From positions 12,840,001 through 12,904,000 of the forward strand of contig OX419762.1 of the NCBI GenBank assembly GCA_948567375.1: a stretch of DNA of 64,000 nucleotides. Reading direction: 5' to 3'. The position numbers and the translations under genes were made by a program. Origin of the DNA: Lunularia cruciata (lineage: Eukaryota; Streptophyta; Marchantiopsida; Lunulariales; Lunulariaceae). A model generated the notes under the pieces. The model was not told the origin of the DNA. It saw only the letters and a list, made by a program, of their open reading frames with translations, and ran no database searches. Each line of letters opens with the position of its first letter. Position 1 is the first letter of the stretch. Below, in pieces: positions 23,880 to 35,391 of this stretch.

Positions 23880-24738
23880 ACCCTTGTGGGGTTCAAGTGC
23901 AACACCCCAAAAGAAAATTTTAGATGGGAAAACTCTAACTTATGCAACCTCCAAAGGCGGGTGAATCTTCTACCAATATGGCAGATCTCCAACTCTTTTG
24001 CCAAATGTGGACCTCTTAATCAAGCTAATCTTTCTAATTCAAGGCATAGGAAACTTTAAATCCCTAATTTGAGGAGATTTGTTCCCAAATCTAGCCCCAA
24101 TTTGCTTCTTTGCTCAATTTTTGAGTCCCAACCACCAATTCCACTCCTCACTTTCAAATGGACCTCTCCAATAATCAAAATTGAACTTCCACTATCTCCA
24201 ATTTGCCTCAATTCTAAGAAATTTGGGTAGTGCTTCCATAGACTATCAGCCCAACTATCAAAATTGCATCAATTTTCACAATACTTTTGCACATGATCCA
24301 TTCAATTGAATAGAAATTGAGTAATAGCATTCATTAATAATGGAGATACCACTAGGTTGGAGATACCACCAATATCCATAGTTCTTACACCCAATGTCCC
24401 CTTAATTCTTTGATATACTCAAATTGTCATGAACTCAACTCATACTAGAAACTTAACTCTCAATTCAATAAACTTCCAACAATGTGCTTTGATTACACAA
24501 TCAATCTTCATGTACTTTAGCTAAAATAATCCATATGATACTCACCAACCTCTATCCATCATAACTAAGAGCTCAAAGGCTCAACATCAAAGAAGTGAGC
24601 TCTCTAGAGTTGCACTTCAAAAGTATACTCTCTTGGAATGACAAAGAATCTCGCCTTAATGGTATGTTTAACAATCCGATTGATGGTGCCAATGGTAGTT
24701 GTAATTATATGATCAATAGTCCTAACACAAAATTTAGT
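23880..24738 (-). mobile_element. Reversed GypB fragment: 5' terminal repeat part plus leader
   Basis: Read on the minus strand, 24738 to about 24540 matches the A part of the GypB terminal repeat ('gagctcacttctttgatg', 'gagcctttgag'). It is followed by the leader found in copy B just after its 5' A block ('atcaaagaa...aaggggaNattgggtg', then 'ggtggtatctcc'). It therefore represents a third GypB insertion of opposite polarity, truncated, with its upstream part removed at the solo LTR that starts at 24739. The inner limit near 23880 is approximate. Confidence 0.6.
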
Positions 24739-25171
24739 TATAACTAAGTGGTCTTTAGTCTATGACAAGCTAGTCAAGACTAATGGAATAGAAAATAGGC
24801 CAAATAAGCCAAGAATTACAAGAATATTCTAGAAGTATATAGGAAGCTACTTGGTACTTTCCAAGTATTGGGTAGTATGTATGCAAATTGGTAACTTCTG
24901 GGAGGAAGCTTCCTTAGCTTGCATGCTAAACAAGTGGCTTCGAGAAGGAAGCTTGTTGAGAAACTTCTCAACTAGCTTAACTTGCATGCCAAGTAAGGCA
25001 ACTTCTAGAAGGAAGCTTCTTGAGAAGCTTTTCAAGAACCTTGTATACTTTCTTATAAATACCAAAGCCTAAGCTCATGCTAGGCATTCAAATTTTCCCT
25101 CATTCAAGAGTTCTAGTGTGATCTTTCACCTTTATCTTCCATTCTCATATTTCTCTCCTCAATATTTTACA
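24739..25171 (+). repeat. ChrA solo LTR (copy 3/6 subtype)
   Basis: 433 bp, TATAACTAAG...ATTTTACA, flanked by ttagt (24734-24738) and atagt (25172-25176), 4 of 5. It contains the subtype marker 'cttggtactttccaagtatt', GAAGCTTC palindromes and the TATA region (tataaatacc near 25052). There are no internal ChrA sequences, so it arose by LTR-LTR recombination. Confidence 0.85.
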
Positions 25172-25665
25172 ATAGTTATGACTAACAAGACTAACCCACC
25201 AGCATCCGGGCAAACTAGCTTTGGCGTTGCAAATGTTGTAATATAGATGAACTTCTATCATGGCCTATTGACGATTGGGTTTCAATAAAAAAAATTGCAA
25301 CTAAGGGTACTCATAAAAAGGCATATGAACTATATGGATATGATATAAGAGCTTGCTAGTATAGTCATCAACCCAAAAGATAGTATCTAAGTACCAATGA
25401 TGACACAACATATGATAGTGAAATTGCTTATGTGGATGTACCTTGTACTAAAGAAAGTTATAATCTAATCCTCTTTCCATATACATGCATTCCTTAGCTT
25501 TTATGAGGATATGTCAAATTTCTCTCTAATTTTTCATTTTTAAATCTTACTTATAATTCCTTGATTTATTCTAAAATATCTAAGTTTTGTAAATTTATTT
25601 TTTCTACTCTCTAATTGTATAAACCAAGATCATTGAATTGTAGAGGATTTTGAATTTTGAAATTT
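25172..25665. other. No recognisable gene or repeat
   Basis: About 490 bp between two repeat remnants, AT-rich, with short frames only. A weak open stretch at the left edge could be part of another element, but I cannot name it. Confidence 0.5.
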
Positions 25666-25747
25666 TGACCATCATGTATAACATCATTCTAGATGTTACC
25701 AAACCAAATTTCACATCTAGATCATATGGCTAGCTCATGGTATTACA
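25666..25747 (+). repeat. SoloC LTR 3' fragment
   Basis: 82 bp matching the last part of SoloC (accatcatgtataacatc ... ggtattaca), nearly identical to 10590-10672. The 5' part is missing. It directly abuts the A block of GypB copy B and probably replaced that element's 5' end. Confidence 0.8.
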
Positions 25748-26207
25748 AGTATGATGCCATTTGTAGTGTTGCATCTAGATTGCTCAGACACTAGAGTTGC
25801 AATGATAGTAGTTAGAGGTATTTTAGCAATCACTTGTAGACTATTTCCCAACAGTCAGATTTTGTATTTGGGGTATTGACTTCATGGTGGGGCACACCGT
25901 CACTTTGCACCGTTTGCACCGTTGGATGTGCCTTCAACAGGACCGTTAGGGTTTCATAACTTGCTCAAGTCCAGTGATATACTTTCAAAGTGCAACCCTA
26001 GAGAGCTCACTTCTATGATGTTGAGCCTTTGAGTTCTTGGCTATGATGGACAAAGACCAATGAGCGTTACCTAGATTCTCTTAGCTAGAGTGGGTGTGGC
26101 TTGATTGTAATCAATGCACAATTGTTGGCAGTTTATAGAGTGATAGATCAAGTACTAATCTGACTTGAGTTGATTCAATTGGTGTTATGGAACTGATTAC
26201 ATCAAAG
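25748..26207 (+). repeat. GypB copy B 5' terminal repeat, A block only
   Basis: Aligns with 35495-35950 (ttgtagtgttgcatctagatt ... gagtgatagatcaagta ... tgatta). After 'tgatta' it continues into leader sequence rather than into a second B block. The upstream B block is not present. Confidence 0.75.
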
Positions 26208-28100
26208 AAGTGAGGTCAAGGGGAAATTGGGTGCTAGAACTACAAGTGTTGGTGGTATCTCCAAGCTCAGTGGATTGTTGGTAGCTTGATTGAAGTTTAG
26301 GTTTTCCTTGGTGTGCAAAAGCTCATTGATTGATGTGGATTTGGTAGTAAAGTGGAATGTGTGTAGAAGTGCTGGCCAAACTTTGAGCAAAGATAAGCAA
26401 TTTTTGAGCAATGGGTTGTGATTTTTAGCTTAAGAGGTGAAAGCATGACAAATTTGTTACAAGTTGTGTTCAAAAAGTGAAATTGAAGGTGGAGTTAGGA
26501 ACCAATCCTTGTGAATTTGTGATCTAGAAAAACCTATCATTTCAGTTTAGCTGGAGTGGAGAGTTAGTAGAGGATTTGGTGGTCAACCAACTTTAGAGTT
26601 TAGGTCAGATTTTTGCTAGAGTTTACATCAGATTTTGGCCAGATTTGGAAGAGCTTCAAAATGACAGATTTTGGCTAGAGTTGGTGGAGTTTTACCAGAT
26701 TTGGAGAGGGTTTGAAGTGGCAAGAAGAAAGGCCTTATTTGGGCATTTAGAGGCTTTGAGGCTTAAAGATGTAGGAAATGAAAGCCTAGAAGGTCCAGCT
26801 TGTTGGCATGAGGGTAGCTAGTTTAGAGTAGATCTTGGTTGTTGATTGGCAAAATCTGCCCATCTTGCTAGATTGTGCGCAATAGGGTTTGACCCCTAGA
26901 TCTTTGGTTCCTAGATTGGCGCCCTAGCCAACTGGTTCACCCTCACTTGTTGTCTTAGTGACTGGCCCACTATTATCTATACACTTATAGCTTTGGCTAG
27001 GAGAGGCAGTTTGATCCCATTCTTGGTGATCCTAGTAGCTTAGGACTTAGATAGGAACTCCTATTATATCAAATGCCAAATGGTGGTACTCCTATTATAT
27101 CAAATGCCAAATTGTGGTTTAGATTTCTTGTGATTGGACCCCTTCCATTCTTTACTTCCTGTTTGTGCACCATGTTTGTGTGAGGTGACCTAAATTTAGA
27201 GCGTTGGTGCTCTAGTGTGCTCTTGGTAGTGAGGTTGGAGTGATGACCAATAAGATTACTTTTTTTCTCTCTAGTGAGACAAGAAGTGATGACATGTAGA
27301 CCGTGAGAGTGCATCTTGTGATGGTAGGGTACAAGTTGCCCTTTCCCTTAGTGTAGTTATCATAGTTAGGGCTACATTAGTGGGTGGTGTAAAAGACCAA
27401 AACCGAGGAGAGAAATAGGAGAATGGAAACTCACATTGGGACACTTGAATGAGGGAAAACTCCGAATGCCTTGCATGAGTTTTGGCCTTGGTATTTATAG
27501 GTAGCATACAAGACCCTTGAAGCTTCTCAAGAAGCTTCCTTGAGCCTCTTTCTTGGAGTGCAAGCCAAGTTAACTAGGAAGCTTCTCAAGAAGCTTCCTT
27601 CTAGAAGCCGCCTACTTGGCTTGCAAGCTAAGCTAGTTAGAAGCTTCTAGAAGCTTCCTTCTAGAAGCTACCTGCTTAGGGCGCAAGTTAACTAGTTGGG
27701 AAGTTTCTTAAGAAGCTTCTTAGATGCTTCTAGAATATTCTAGGCTATTTTGTCTTATTCTCTACTTTGTAAGCCCGACTAACTTTGTCACTAAACTCCA
27801 TATTGTTACAGGTGGTGCTTGGTTGGTATTGGTACTTGATGGTGTTTGGTTAGTGGTGTTGATTCTTGGTGGGGTACTTGTAGTTGCGATTGGTGGTTTA
27901 TGGTCACTTTGTCATGATGGAGTTTTTTGGGGATTCTAGAGGAGATAGTCCTATAGTATGCAATGGGTTTACTCAGAGTGGCACTCAATATCAATCTGTA
28001 TCTTAGGTCCTAGTGAGAGAGGAGATTGACTTTGAGTTGGAGTTTGACATAGGAGCTAATTCAGTTGAGAGTGCACTTGGCATGTCTGCACCGTTGTTGT
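26208..28100 (+). other. GypB copy B leader region
   Basis: Non-coding stretch between the 5' terminal repeat and gag, interrupted by the ChrA solo LTR at 27388-27810. It contains several near-repeats of 'cagattttggc(t/c)agagtt' around 26600-26720. No ORF above about 80 codons is convincing. The first part is shared with the reversed fragment at 23880-24738. Confidence 0.6.
27388..27810 (-). repeat. ChrA solo LTR with perfect target-site duplication
   Basis: 423 bp, reverse orientation (TGTAAAAGACC...TATTGTTACA on the plus strand), flanked by ggtgg on both sides (27383-27387 and 27811-27815). Subtype of copies 2 and 5. On the plus strand 27640-27657 reads GAAgcTTCtaGAAgcTTC, four contiguous perfect heat-shock-element units. 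It lies within the GypB copy B leader. Confidence 0.95.
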
Positions 28101-29600
28101 GGGATATGGATGACATTTATGGGGCCTCCAAAGGCCCTATAAATCTCATTGAGTTAGTCTGGTATAGTGGGTTCCATTGAGTTGGATGATTTCATTGAGG
28201 AGTTTGATAGTTGATGTGATCTACAGTAAATGTGAAACTCAACTTTGTTCATACCCTTCATGGCATGGAAGAGCTTGTTTCAACATTTGGAGAGTACGCC
28301 AATTGGCAACTACCATGAGTTTAGGAGAGCTTACTTGGAGGAGATTGAGTAATGGAAACAATAGTGGTCTCCAAACTATATCTCCATTACTTTAGGCTTA
28401 GTTTTTAGGGGTAGATTGGCTGTACCCACAAGTTCTAGCTCTAGTAGCATTGGTGGATCTCTTGGAGATAATGCTACTACGAGTGGAGGTACCGCTATAG
28501 GAGGTGGTGTAGTACTAGGGTTTAACCCCATGGTGGAGTTCTTTTAGTGTTTGAGGTAGAACTACCAAGGAGTGCGGATTGACAAGCTGAGGAGCTTGTA
28601 GGTGTTCTAACGGAAGGCTGGAGAGAGCATACACAAGGCAAACACTTGCATGAAGCGGCTGATCAATTTCACTCAGGGAGATATTGAGGCCCAAGCAGTC
28701 CAATTTTGGTATGGGATATTGGACAAGGAGTTGCAATGTAGAGTTTGTGATACTATGTTGTTATAGGCTACTTTACCTACTTTGGCATTGGTCTTTGGTT
28801 TGGGTGAGCATATTGAGCTCAACATGGTGGAGGAGAGAGTGGTGATATCTGGATTTGGTAAGGAGACCTTATCCACAATTGTGACTTCTTCTAGGTTGTA
28901 GTAGAGTGCACCATGCCCTATTGGTTTTCAAGGATAGGGTGTATAGCCCAGATCCTATGGAGTGAGTGGAGTGCCTAGTGGAGCTAGATCCTTACCTTCA
29001 TTTTTGGGTCAACAACAACCAATGAGTGGTGATGTTGCTTGTTGGACTTGTGGTGGACCTCACTATAGAAGAGAGTGTACTCAGAGTAGCAGGCTTGATA
29101 CCTTTGGTGCATCACAACCAACACAAAGACAATGTGAGCATTGTCAAAGATATGGTCACTTTAATGACCGATGCTTTGACATACACCCAAAGTTACAGAG
29201 TGGTAGGACTACTATGGCAAGTAGTAGAGGAGGTCCAGTTCATGCTGGACAAGGTGGTAGAGGTGGTAGTAGAAGATCTAAATTGAGTAGGAGTGCAATA
29301 CCTACCCTTACTTCTGATACAACTATGGCTACTTGGATTGAGCAATTGGAGCAAAGATTGGCTAGTATAGCCATTGCATAGAGGAGATCAGATTTGGGTG
29401 CTGAGGCTTCTACTTCATATGCTAGTGATAGAAATGATTTGGACTTCGTGCGTAGAGCAACATAGGTGGATGCATTTGTAGTAGTGAATAGGAGTGTAGT
29501 ATGTGCTCTAGAGCCTAGAGGAGCATCAATGGAGTTGGACCCATAGAGAGGAGAGGTTAGGAGGCAGGTTAGACTTCCCCAATCTTTCATGATCTTTGAG
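28101..29600 (+). pseudogene. gag: GypB copy B gag remnant with two zinc knuckles
   Basis: An open segment at 28962-29381 (139 codons) holds the nucleocapsid part. The first knuckle is CWTCGGPHYRREC (CX2CX3HX4C, a variant common in plant gypsy gags) and the second is CEHCQRYGHFNDRC (CX2CX4HX4C), spanning 29040-29174. The upstream capsid part (about 28150-28900) is readable only in fragments such as the region around 28640-28700. A basic, glycine-rich tail follows the knuckles. Its role would be RNA packaging in virus-like particles. It is disabled by upstream stops. Confidence 0.82.
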
Positions 29601-30846
29601 GCCTTATGGACGTCATCTAGGGCTTCTAGATGTCCTACTGCAAGTGTGGTAGGTAGTGATGGGATGCATGATGAACTACCTACTATTCAACCATTTGTTA
29701 CTACATAGATTGAGTCCTGCATGATGTTGGAGGTGGCTCAGTTGATTATGCACTATCCTTTATTTTCAACCAATGACATGTGTATATTGGGAGTTGATCC
29801 AACCCTAGTGTTCAGATTGGTTGTTGTGCTTTACAAGAGTAGGGATGATGTGGTTCCTAATACTAGATCATAGATGGTTGATAGTGGAGTTGACTTGGTT
29901 GAGGAGTATGGGATTTGCTCAGCAACCAATGGTTTACGGCAAGCAACAACGGCTAGATTGGAGGAGTTGCCAACTAGACCGGCCTTTGAGAGAGCAGGGT
30001 TCACACCTAGTGTTTTCCTATTGGATAACTAAAGGAGGATTTTCTATTTGGTGGGACCTTCAAGGAAAGTCTTTACACCACAGAGAGTTTTATTAGACTT
30101 TGGTGCGTAGCCTCTTATGTAGAGGAAGGCTACAATTGTTGGTCTAAGGTTACAAAAGACCGATGTAGAGAGGTATCCATTTCATATCCAAACATCCCTC
30201 TAGGAGGTGGTTTGACACAATATATCACACGTGGAGAGCTAGTCGTTCAGATTTAGCCTAGTCAACTAACTAATAGTTTGGCGGTGAGAGCTTAGGCTAT
30301 TGCAACAATGGTTGAGTCATATGATGTGTTTGTTGGTGGAGTAGTGTTATACCCCATAGGTTTCAGTATTGACTACTGGGAGGAGAAAACCTCCTATATA
30401 CCAGGTTGGAAATCAAGTGATGGATGAGTTTAGCACCTACCAATATGCTTAAGTAGTAGCAAACTTGGCTCATTATAGTCGAGGACCATGGCAACATTAG
30501 TTTCAGCTTTTAGTGGTGTAGTTACTTGGCCTGGTGATTTATTGGAAGGGAATGCCCAGGAAGAGGATACTCTAGTACCAGAGGAGATCACTTGGATTTG
30601 GAGTATAAGTGGGATTGTTCTATCCACCTTGGATGTTCCATTGTGGAGTTCAAAGGAAGCATTGCAACAACATGCAGGTTGGTTGGTGCAACAAGCTTGG
30701 GGTGGAGCCTTTGTACCACTAAGAGATGAGTGTGAGGATGAGTATCTAGAGTCAACTATGTTGACCCCTCTAGATATCAAACTCATTGCTTGGCAATAAC
30801 TAGTAGAAGGAGTATGTCTATTAGAGTTGTTTGGTAGGATTAGCAT
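29601..30846 (+). pseudogene. pol: GypB copy B protease region remnant
   Basis: Around 30090-30110 the frame reads RVLLDFGA, corresponding to the retropepsin motif LLDSGA with Ser replaced by Phe. It is followed by fragments PFHIQTSL and VESYDVFVGGVVLYPIGF, typical of gypsy aspartic proteases. Stops are frequent. The open frame at 30488-30799 (103 codons) in the linker downstream is in register with the pol direction but has no recognisable domain. Confidence 0.65.
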
Positions 30847-32124
30847 TGGACTAGTTGCAATCCTACAAGTGGGTATACAAGTACAAAGGTACTTGTATGT
30901 GGAGAGAGATGAGACTGCTAGGTGAGTCTCTCTACATCATGTGGCACACTTGGCTTATTGATATCTTGAGTTATTACTGATGTCAATAGTCAAGGGTTAT
31001 GAAAAGGCCCTACAAATAGACATTTCCTTATTGGGAGCACATGATCTGGAGAGACATGGGCCTATTCATTTGGTGATTTCTAGATGGTCATGTGAGGGAT
31101 ATACACACATTGGCCAAGGTTTGGGTCTTCAAGATCCCCAATATGGTGTGTTTTGAGAGATGTTATGGATATTGCAACATCTCTAAGTTCATCAGTCCGT
31201 TTCTCCAACTTACATATTAGAGAACATCCCTTTGATAGATGATTCTTGCACCTAGGTGGTGGTAAGTATACATCAAGTCCATTCTTGGATGGGGCATGCT
31301 ATGTTTTTAGATGAAGCCAGAGTGGGATCACGGGCTCATTGCGTTTGTCTTTGGTAGACAAACCTTTGACCTAGAAAGGTTCTACAACATACTCAGGATG
31401 GGATTTAGCAACTAGACCATATTATTGTTGAAAACATCTTGGATGTTAGGCATCAATCTCAGACGTTGGTAGTGGTTGACAGGTCACTGATGGCATTGGT
31501 GAACCTAGTTGGACAGCCTAGAGCCACTTTTCCCACACTTATGAGTTTCCTAGGCTCTCATGCTTTTTGGGAGGGAGGTCTTGGATTGGTTTGGAACTCA
31601 CAATTATAGCAATTGGTGGAGCCCAATGCCGATGAGAGAGAGAGAGAGAGAGAGAGAGCATACGATGGGTTTTTACAATGGTATTACTGTTGTTCTAGTA
31701 GTGTTAGAGGCATCCATGCATCAGGTGTTAGGTCAGGCTATGAACTTAAATTTTTTGACTTGGATCGTGAGCCTTGGCTTGGCAGAGTAGCATAGGATGT
31801 GCTTGATAGGCATCACCACTCAAACACTTGTGAGCCCTATACCTATCGAGATGATTCAGGCACATGTTGGGGGCAATGGACCAAGTGGGCAGGGTATTCT
31901 TGGGACATAGTCAATGGCTACTAGGGAGAGTGGTCTACCAGGAGTCCATCTAAGTGAGCATGGGCTACTTGGATTACACTCTTGGTCTACTTTGGATGCA
32001 GCTAGAGGACATATGGAGCTTGCAGCCAGATTGGAAGGAGTTTTTTACACTAAGGGTTGGGACCTCTAGTGGTTAGGAGCATGACACTATTGCTCCCAAG
32101 GGTCTAGTGTAGCATCTAGTTAGT
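30847..32124 (+). other. GypB copy B inter-domain region
   Basis: Decayed stretch between protease and reverse transcriptase, matching copy A pieces 1 and 2. It includes a (GA)n microsatellite at 31634-31658 that lies in a former coding frame. No recognisable domain. Confidence 0.6.
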
Positions 32125-33290
32125 ATGTCTTCCACTCCAACAATAATTATAGAGGATACTTGGGAGCCAAATCTTGGACCCAAGCTTCCAAGAAAGGAAA
32201 GACAAAGAGTTTGGAGGTTCTTGAAGAGCTACACAAGTTATTTTTCCTTTAGTATGAAGGATTTGGGTGCTCTAAAAAGACCTAGTATATGGATTGAGTT
32301 GACTAGCAATACACCAATTTTTTGACGTCCTTATTGATATAGTGACATGGAGTGAGTATTGATTCAAAGTCAAAGTAATGACCTTTTTGAGGCTGGTTTG
32401 GTAGAGATTTCACATGGAGAGTATGCATCAGTGATAGTGATGCCAACCAAGAAGGATATGCATGGCAATAATACAAATAGGCAGATGTGTGGAGATTATC
32501 GCCATATCAATCAATAGACTAGGGCTGATTGGTATGCCATGCCTACACTAGAGGAGATCTTTGATGCAATTGGGCATGCAAAGGTCTTCAGTACTTTAGA
32601 TCTTTGAGTATTATATCATAAGTTGCCACTTAGGGAGGAGGATAAGTCCAAGATAACATTTTGGGCTATTGATCCTCATGGCAAGGATGTGTTATATTAA
32701 TGGAGTTTCTTACCATTTGGGTTAAAGAATGCTCTTGTTGAGTTCTAAAGGGTCATGGAGAGGATCCTAGCTGGACTGGATTTTGCTTGGTGCTATATTG
32801 ATTACATTTTGGTCTATAGCACTACAGTGGAGGAGCATGAGAGACAATTGTTGGAGGTGTTTGAGAGGTTGAGATCTCATGGACTCAAATTACATCCTAG
32901 GAAGTGTAGGTTCTTCCACAAGCAAGTTGAGTATTTGGGTTGCACTGTGCACCCCAGAGGACTTGGTGTTCAGCAGACTAGGTGGAGGCTATTACGTGTA
33001 TTCCTTGGCCTACGGATGTGAGCAGAGTGTGAGCATTCCTTGGGTTGGCAAACTTTTATTGCTGCTATGTTAGAGGATTTAGTGCCATTGCCAAGGCCTT
33101 GAAGAAGCTAACAAAGCTTACACAAGAGTGGTGTTGGGGAGATGAGCAAGAGAGAGCTTTTGTAGAGCTCAAGGAGAGGTTGCTCAAGGAGAGGACATCT
33201 GCTTCTATTTTGAGGAGACTGATCAAAGGACGGCCATTTCAAATTTGCATTGATTGGAGTATGTTGGGGCTTGGAGCAGTGCTCACCTAA
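32125..33290 (+). pseudogene. pol: GypB copy B reverse transcriptase remnant
   Basis: Fragments in order: an N-terminal linker (32125-32325); CGDYRHIN near 32500; FDAIGHAKVFSTLDL near 32570-32607, where the first catalytic Asp lies; PFGLKNAL near 32715; then YIDYILVYS at about 32797, where the second Asp of the catalytic pair reads Tyr; then ERLRSHGLKLHPRKC and QVEYLG. The RT thumb continues to 33073 and 33045-33290. In copy A the same site still reads IDDILV. Several stops. Confidence 0.85.
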
Positions 33291-33650
33291 CATAATGATG
33301 AGGGGAAAAGTTTGTAGTGGCCTATGCTAGTCACTCCAACAATTTAGTGGAGGCAAAGTATAATTCATATGAGAGAGAGGCTTGGCAACAATTTGGGTAG
33401 TAGTACATTTCTGATGTTATCTTTTTGGTAACCCCTTTACTCTCATCACTTATCATCAGCCATTGAAGTGGTTGATGGAGTCTGATAAGCTTTTAGGGAA
33501 GCTTACACAATGAGCTCTGATTTTACAAGAGTATGATTTCACGGTTATCACAGACCTGGAGTGGTGAATCATGATACAGATGGGTTGAGTAAAAACCCAT
33601 GTCCCAACCAACAAGATTAGACCCAAGCACGTTGGCATGGTGAGATATAT
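33222..33650 (+). pseudogene. pol: GypB copy B RNase H-like remnant
   Basis: Begins near GRPFQICIDWSMLGLGAVLT with the first acidic residue, followed by a broken frame corresponding to AYASHSNN..EAKY. Overlaps the end of the preceding open frame. Stops at about 33288 and beyond disable it. Confidence 0.75.
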
Positions 33651-33656
33651 GAGGAG

Positions 33657-35081
33657 ATGGTGTCTGGTTGGCATGCATCTACCTTTCTCTATATATTTTC
33701 TAAGACTTTGGTGGTATCTCTCTCAATGCATACAAGAGGAGTTATTAAGGTCACAGATCTAGAGAGTGGAGATAGTGGTACAATTCAGCAAGACATTCAT
33801 GATGATGTCTTAGTGATGGACTATCTTTGCACTGGTGTTGTGGGTGGCACAATTGGGGCCAAGGAGAGAGACCGTGTCTTTCAGCAAGCTAGGTGGTTCA
33901 AATTGGAGGGCAAACACCTTTTGCGTGTATGGGAGGATGGTAGAGTGAGAGTAGTACCACTTCTATCTCAAAGACTATAGTTGGTTTGTCATGCTCATGA
34001 GGAGCTAGGACATTTTGGAGTAAAGCGTACATATAGCTTACTCTAGAGTCATTATTGGTGGTGCGGTATGCATACCAATGTAGATATTTTGTTGCCAGAT
34101 GTGTAGTTTGTGACCAAGTTAGAACATTGTTCAATGCTCCTATGCCATAGTTACACCCATTACCTATCATGAGATTGGGTTATCATTGGCGTTTGGAATT
34201 TGTTGGACCTTTATCATTGACTGTGAGACATCATTAATGTGTTTTGGTGATGATGGAGCACTTCTCTAAGTGGATTGAGTTGGTGGCACTTCCTGACAAT
34301 TCAAATGAAGGGACGGCTTAGTCATTCCTAGATCGGGTTCTTAGTCATTTTGGTACACTAGTTGAGGTCTTGACTGATCAAGGTATAGATTTCTTGGGGA
34401 GTTTTATGTCTTGTGTGATAAGGCTTTGATTGATCATCGTATTACATCCCAAGATCACTCTGAGGCAAATGGCTTAGCAGAGAGAGTGGTTCAAACAATG
34501 AAGAGAGGATTGCAAAAGTATGGTTTGCAGAGAAACCACCAAAGACCACTTACCTTGGTTGGCCATGGGCTATCAATTCAGCCGGCATGCCTCCTTAGCA
34601 TTCTTCTCTCCTTACTTGCTACTCTATGGACAAGATCTTGATTTACTTACAGCCATTTATCGAGATGCTATTGTAGTTTTGGACTTGGGATGATTCAGAT
34701 GCATGGATGAGCGCATGTTCTCAACGGGCACAGATCTTTTGGAGAGTGATGCCAATGGCCTTTGAGAACTTGGCAATTGCTCAACATAAAGATCCCTTAC
34801 ACTATGCTACTATTTGAGGAGGAGGTTATAGACCCTCAATCCATCAAGTTCATCCAAGGGACTATGTATATCTACAACAGAGAGCACCGATGACACTTGC
34901 TGTTTCTATAAGCTGCACTACCTTGAGAGTGCATGAGGTTTTGCCATCTGGAGTCCTTGTGTTGGAAGGAAGTGATGGAGTTGTTTGGAAGGATCATGTG
35001 CGCAATCGTGTGCCATCCCAACTCCCAAACATTGATGGTATTATAGACCCAAGCTTCGCACTTGTACGTGCAAGCTTGCGG
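33657..35081 (+). pseudogene. pol: GypB copy B integrase remnant
   Basis: Zinc-binding domain about 33960-34110 (HAHEELGHFGVKRTYSL, then the expected CxxC decayed). DDE-type core about 34200-34640: SKWIELVALPD, LTDQG (second catalytic Asp) and NGLAERVVQTMKR (catalytic Glu). The C-terminal part is an open frame at 34890-35213 (107 codons) with RVHEVLPSGVLVLEGSDG. This is a DDE integrase, so the element is a true Ty3/gypsy type and not a tyrosine-recombinase element. Stops break it at many places, including the TAG after about 33980. Confidence 0.85.
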
Positions 35082-35218
35082 TGTATGTTATGCAACTCTT
35101 CTGGTGGAGCTGTTATTATGTTAGTGTGTGATAGATATTTGAGAGGATGGCATATGACATGTATTGACTCCTCCCCTCATAGTAGCTCCATAGGGATTGT
35201 GGTTATGTCATAGATGTA
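35082..35218 (+). other. PHD-type zinc finger at the GypB integrase C-terminus (copy B)
   Basis: In frame with the integrase C-terminus: CMLC, eleven residues, CDRY, four residues, H, two residues, C (ending GWHMTCID). This matches the first five ligands of a PHD finger, with one Cys changed to Tyr (TAT) as in copy A. The last Cys pair lies in a part that diverges from copy A after 'tgactcctcccc'. The same finger in two independently placed copies argues against chance. Confidence 0.72.
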
Positions 35219-35391
35219 CTTGACTTATAGCTAGTTCATCCTATATATGGTATAGATTGCAAACAAGCTACTAACGATGGGGCTTAAGAACACCTGACCT
35301 CTTGATCTTTACCCATCATAGGGTATACCATATACTTGGAATAAATGGCTAGTTCAAGTTAGAGGGACCTAAATGCCAACTAAGGAGTAAT

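Noticed and set aside
31634-31658. (GA)n run as a regulatory GAGA element
   Set aside because: It lies in a former coding stretch of GypB and is a short microsatellite in copy A too, so simple expansion explains it.
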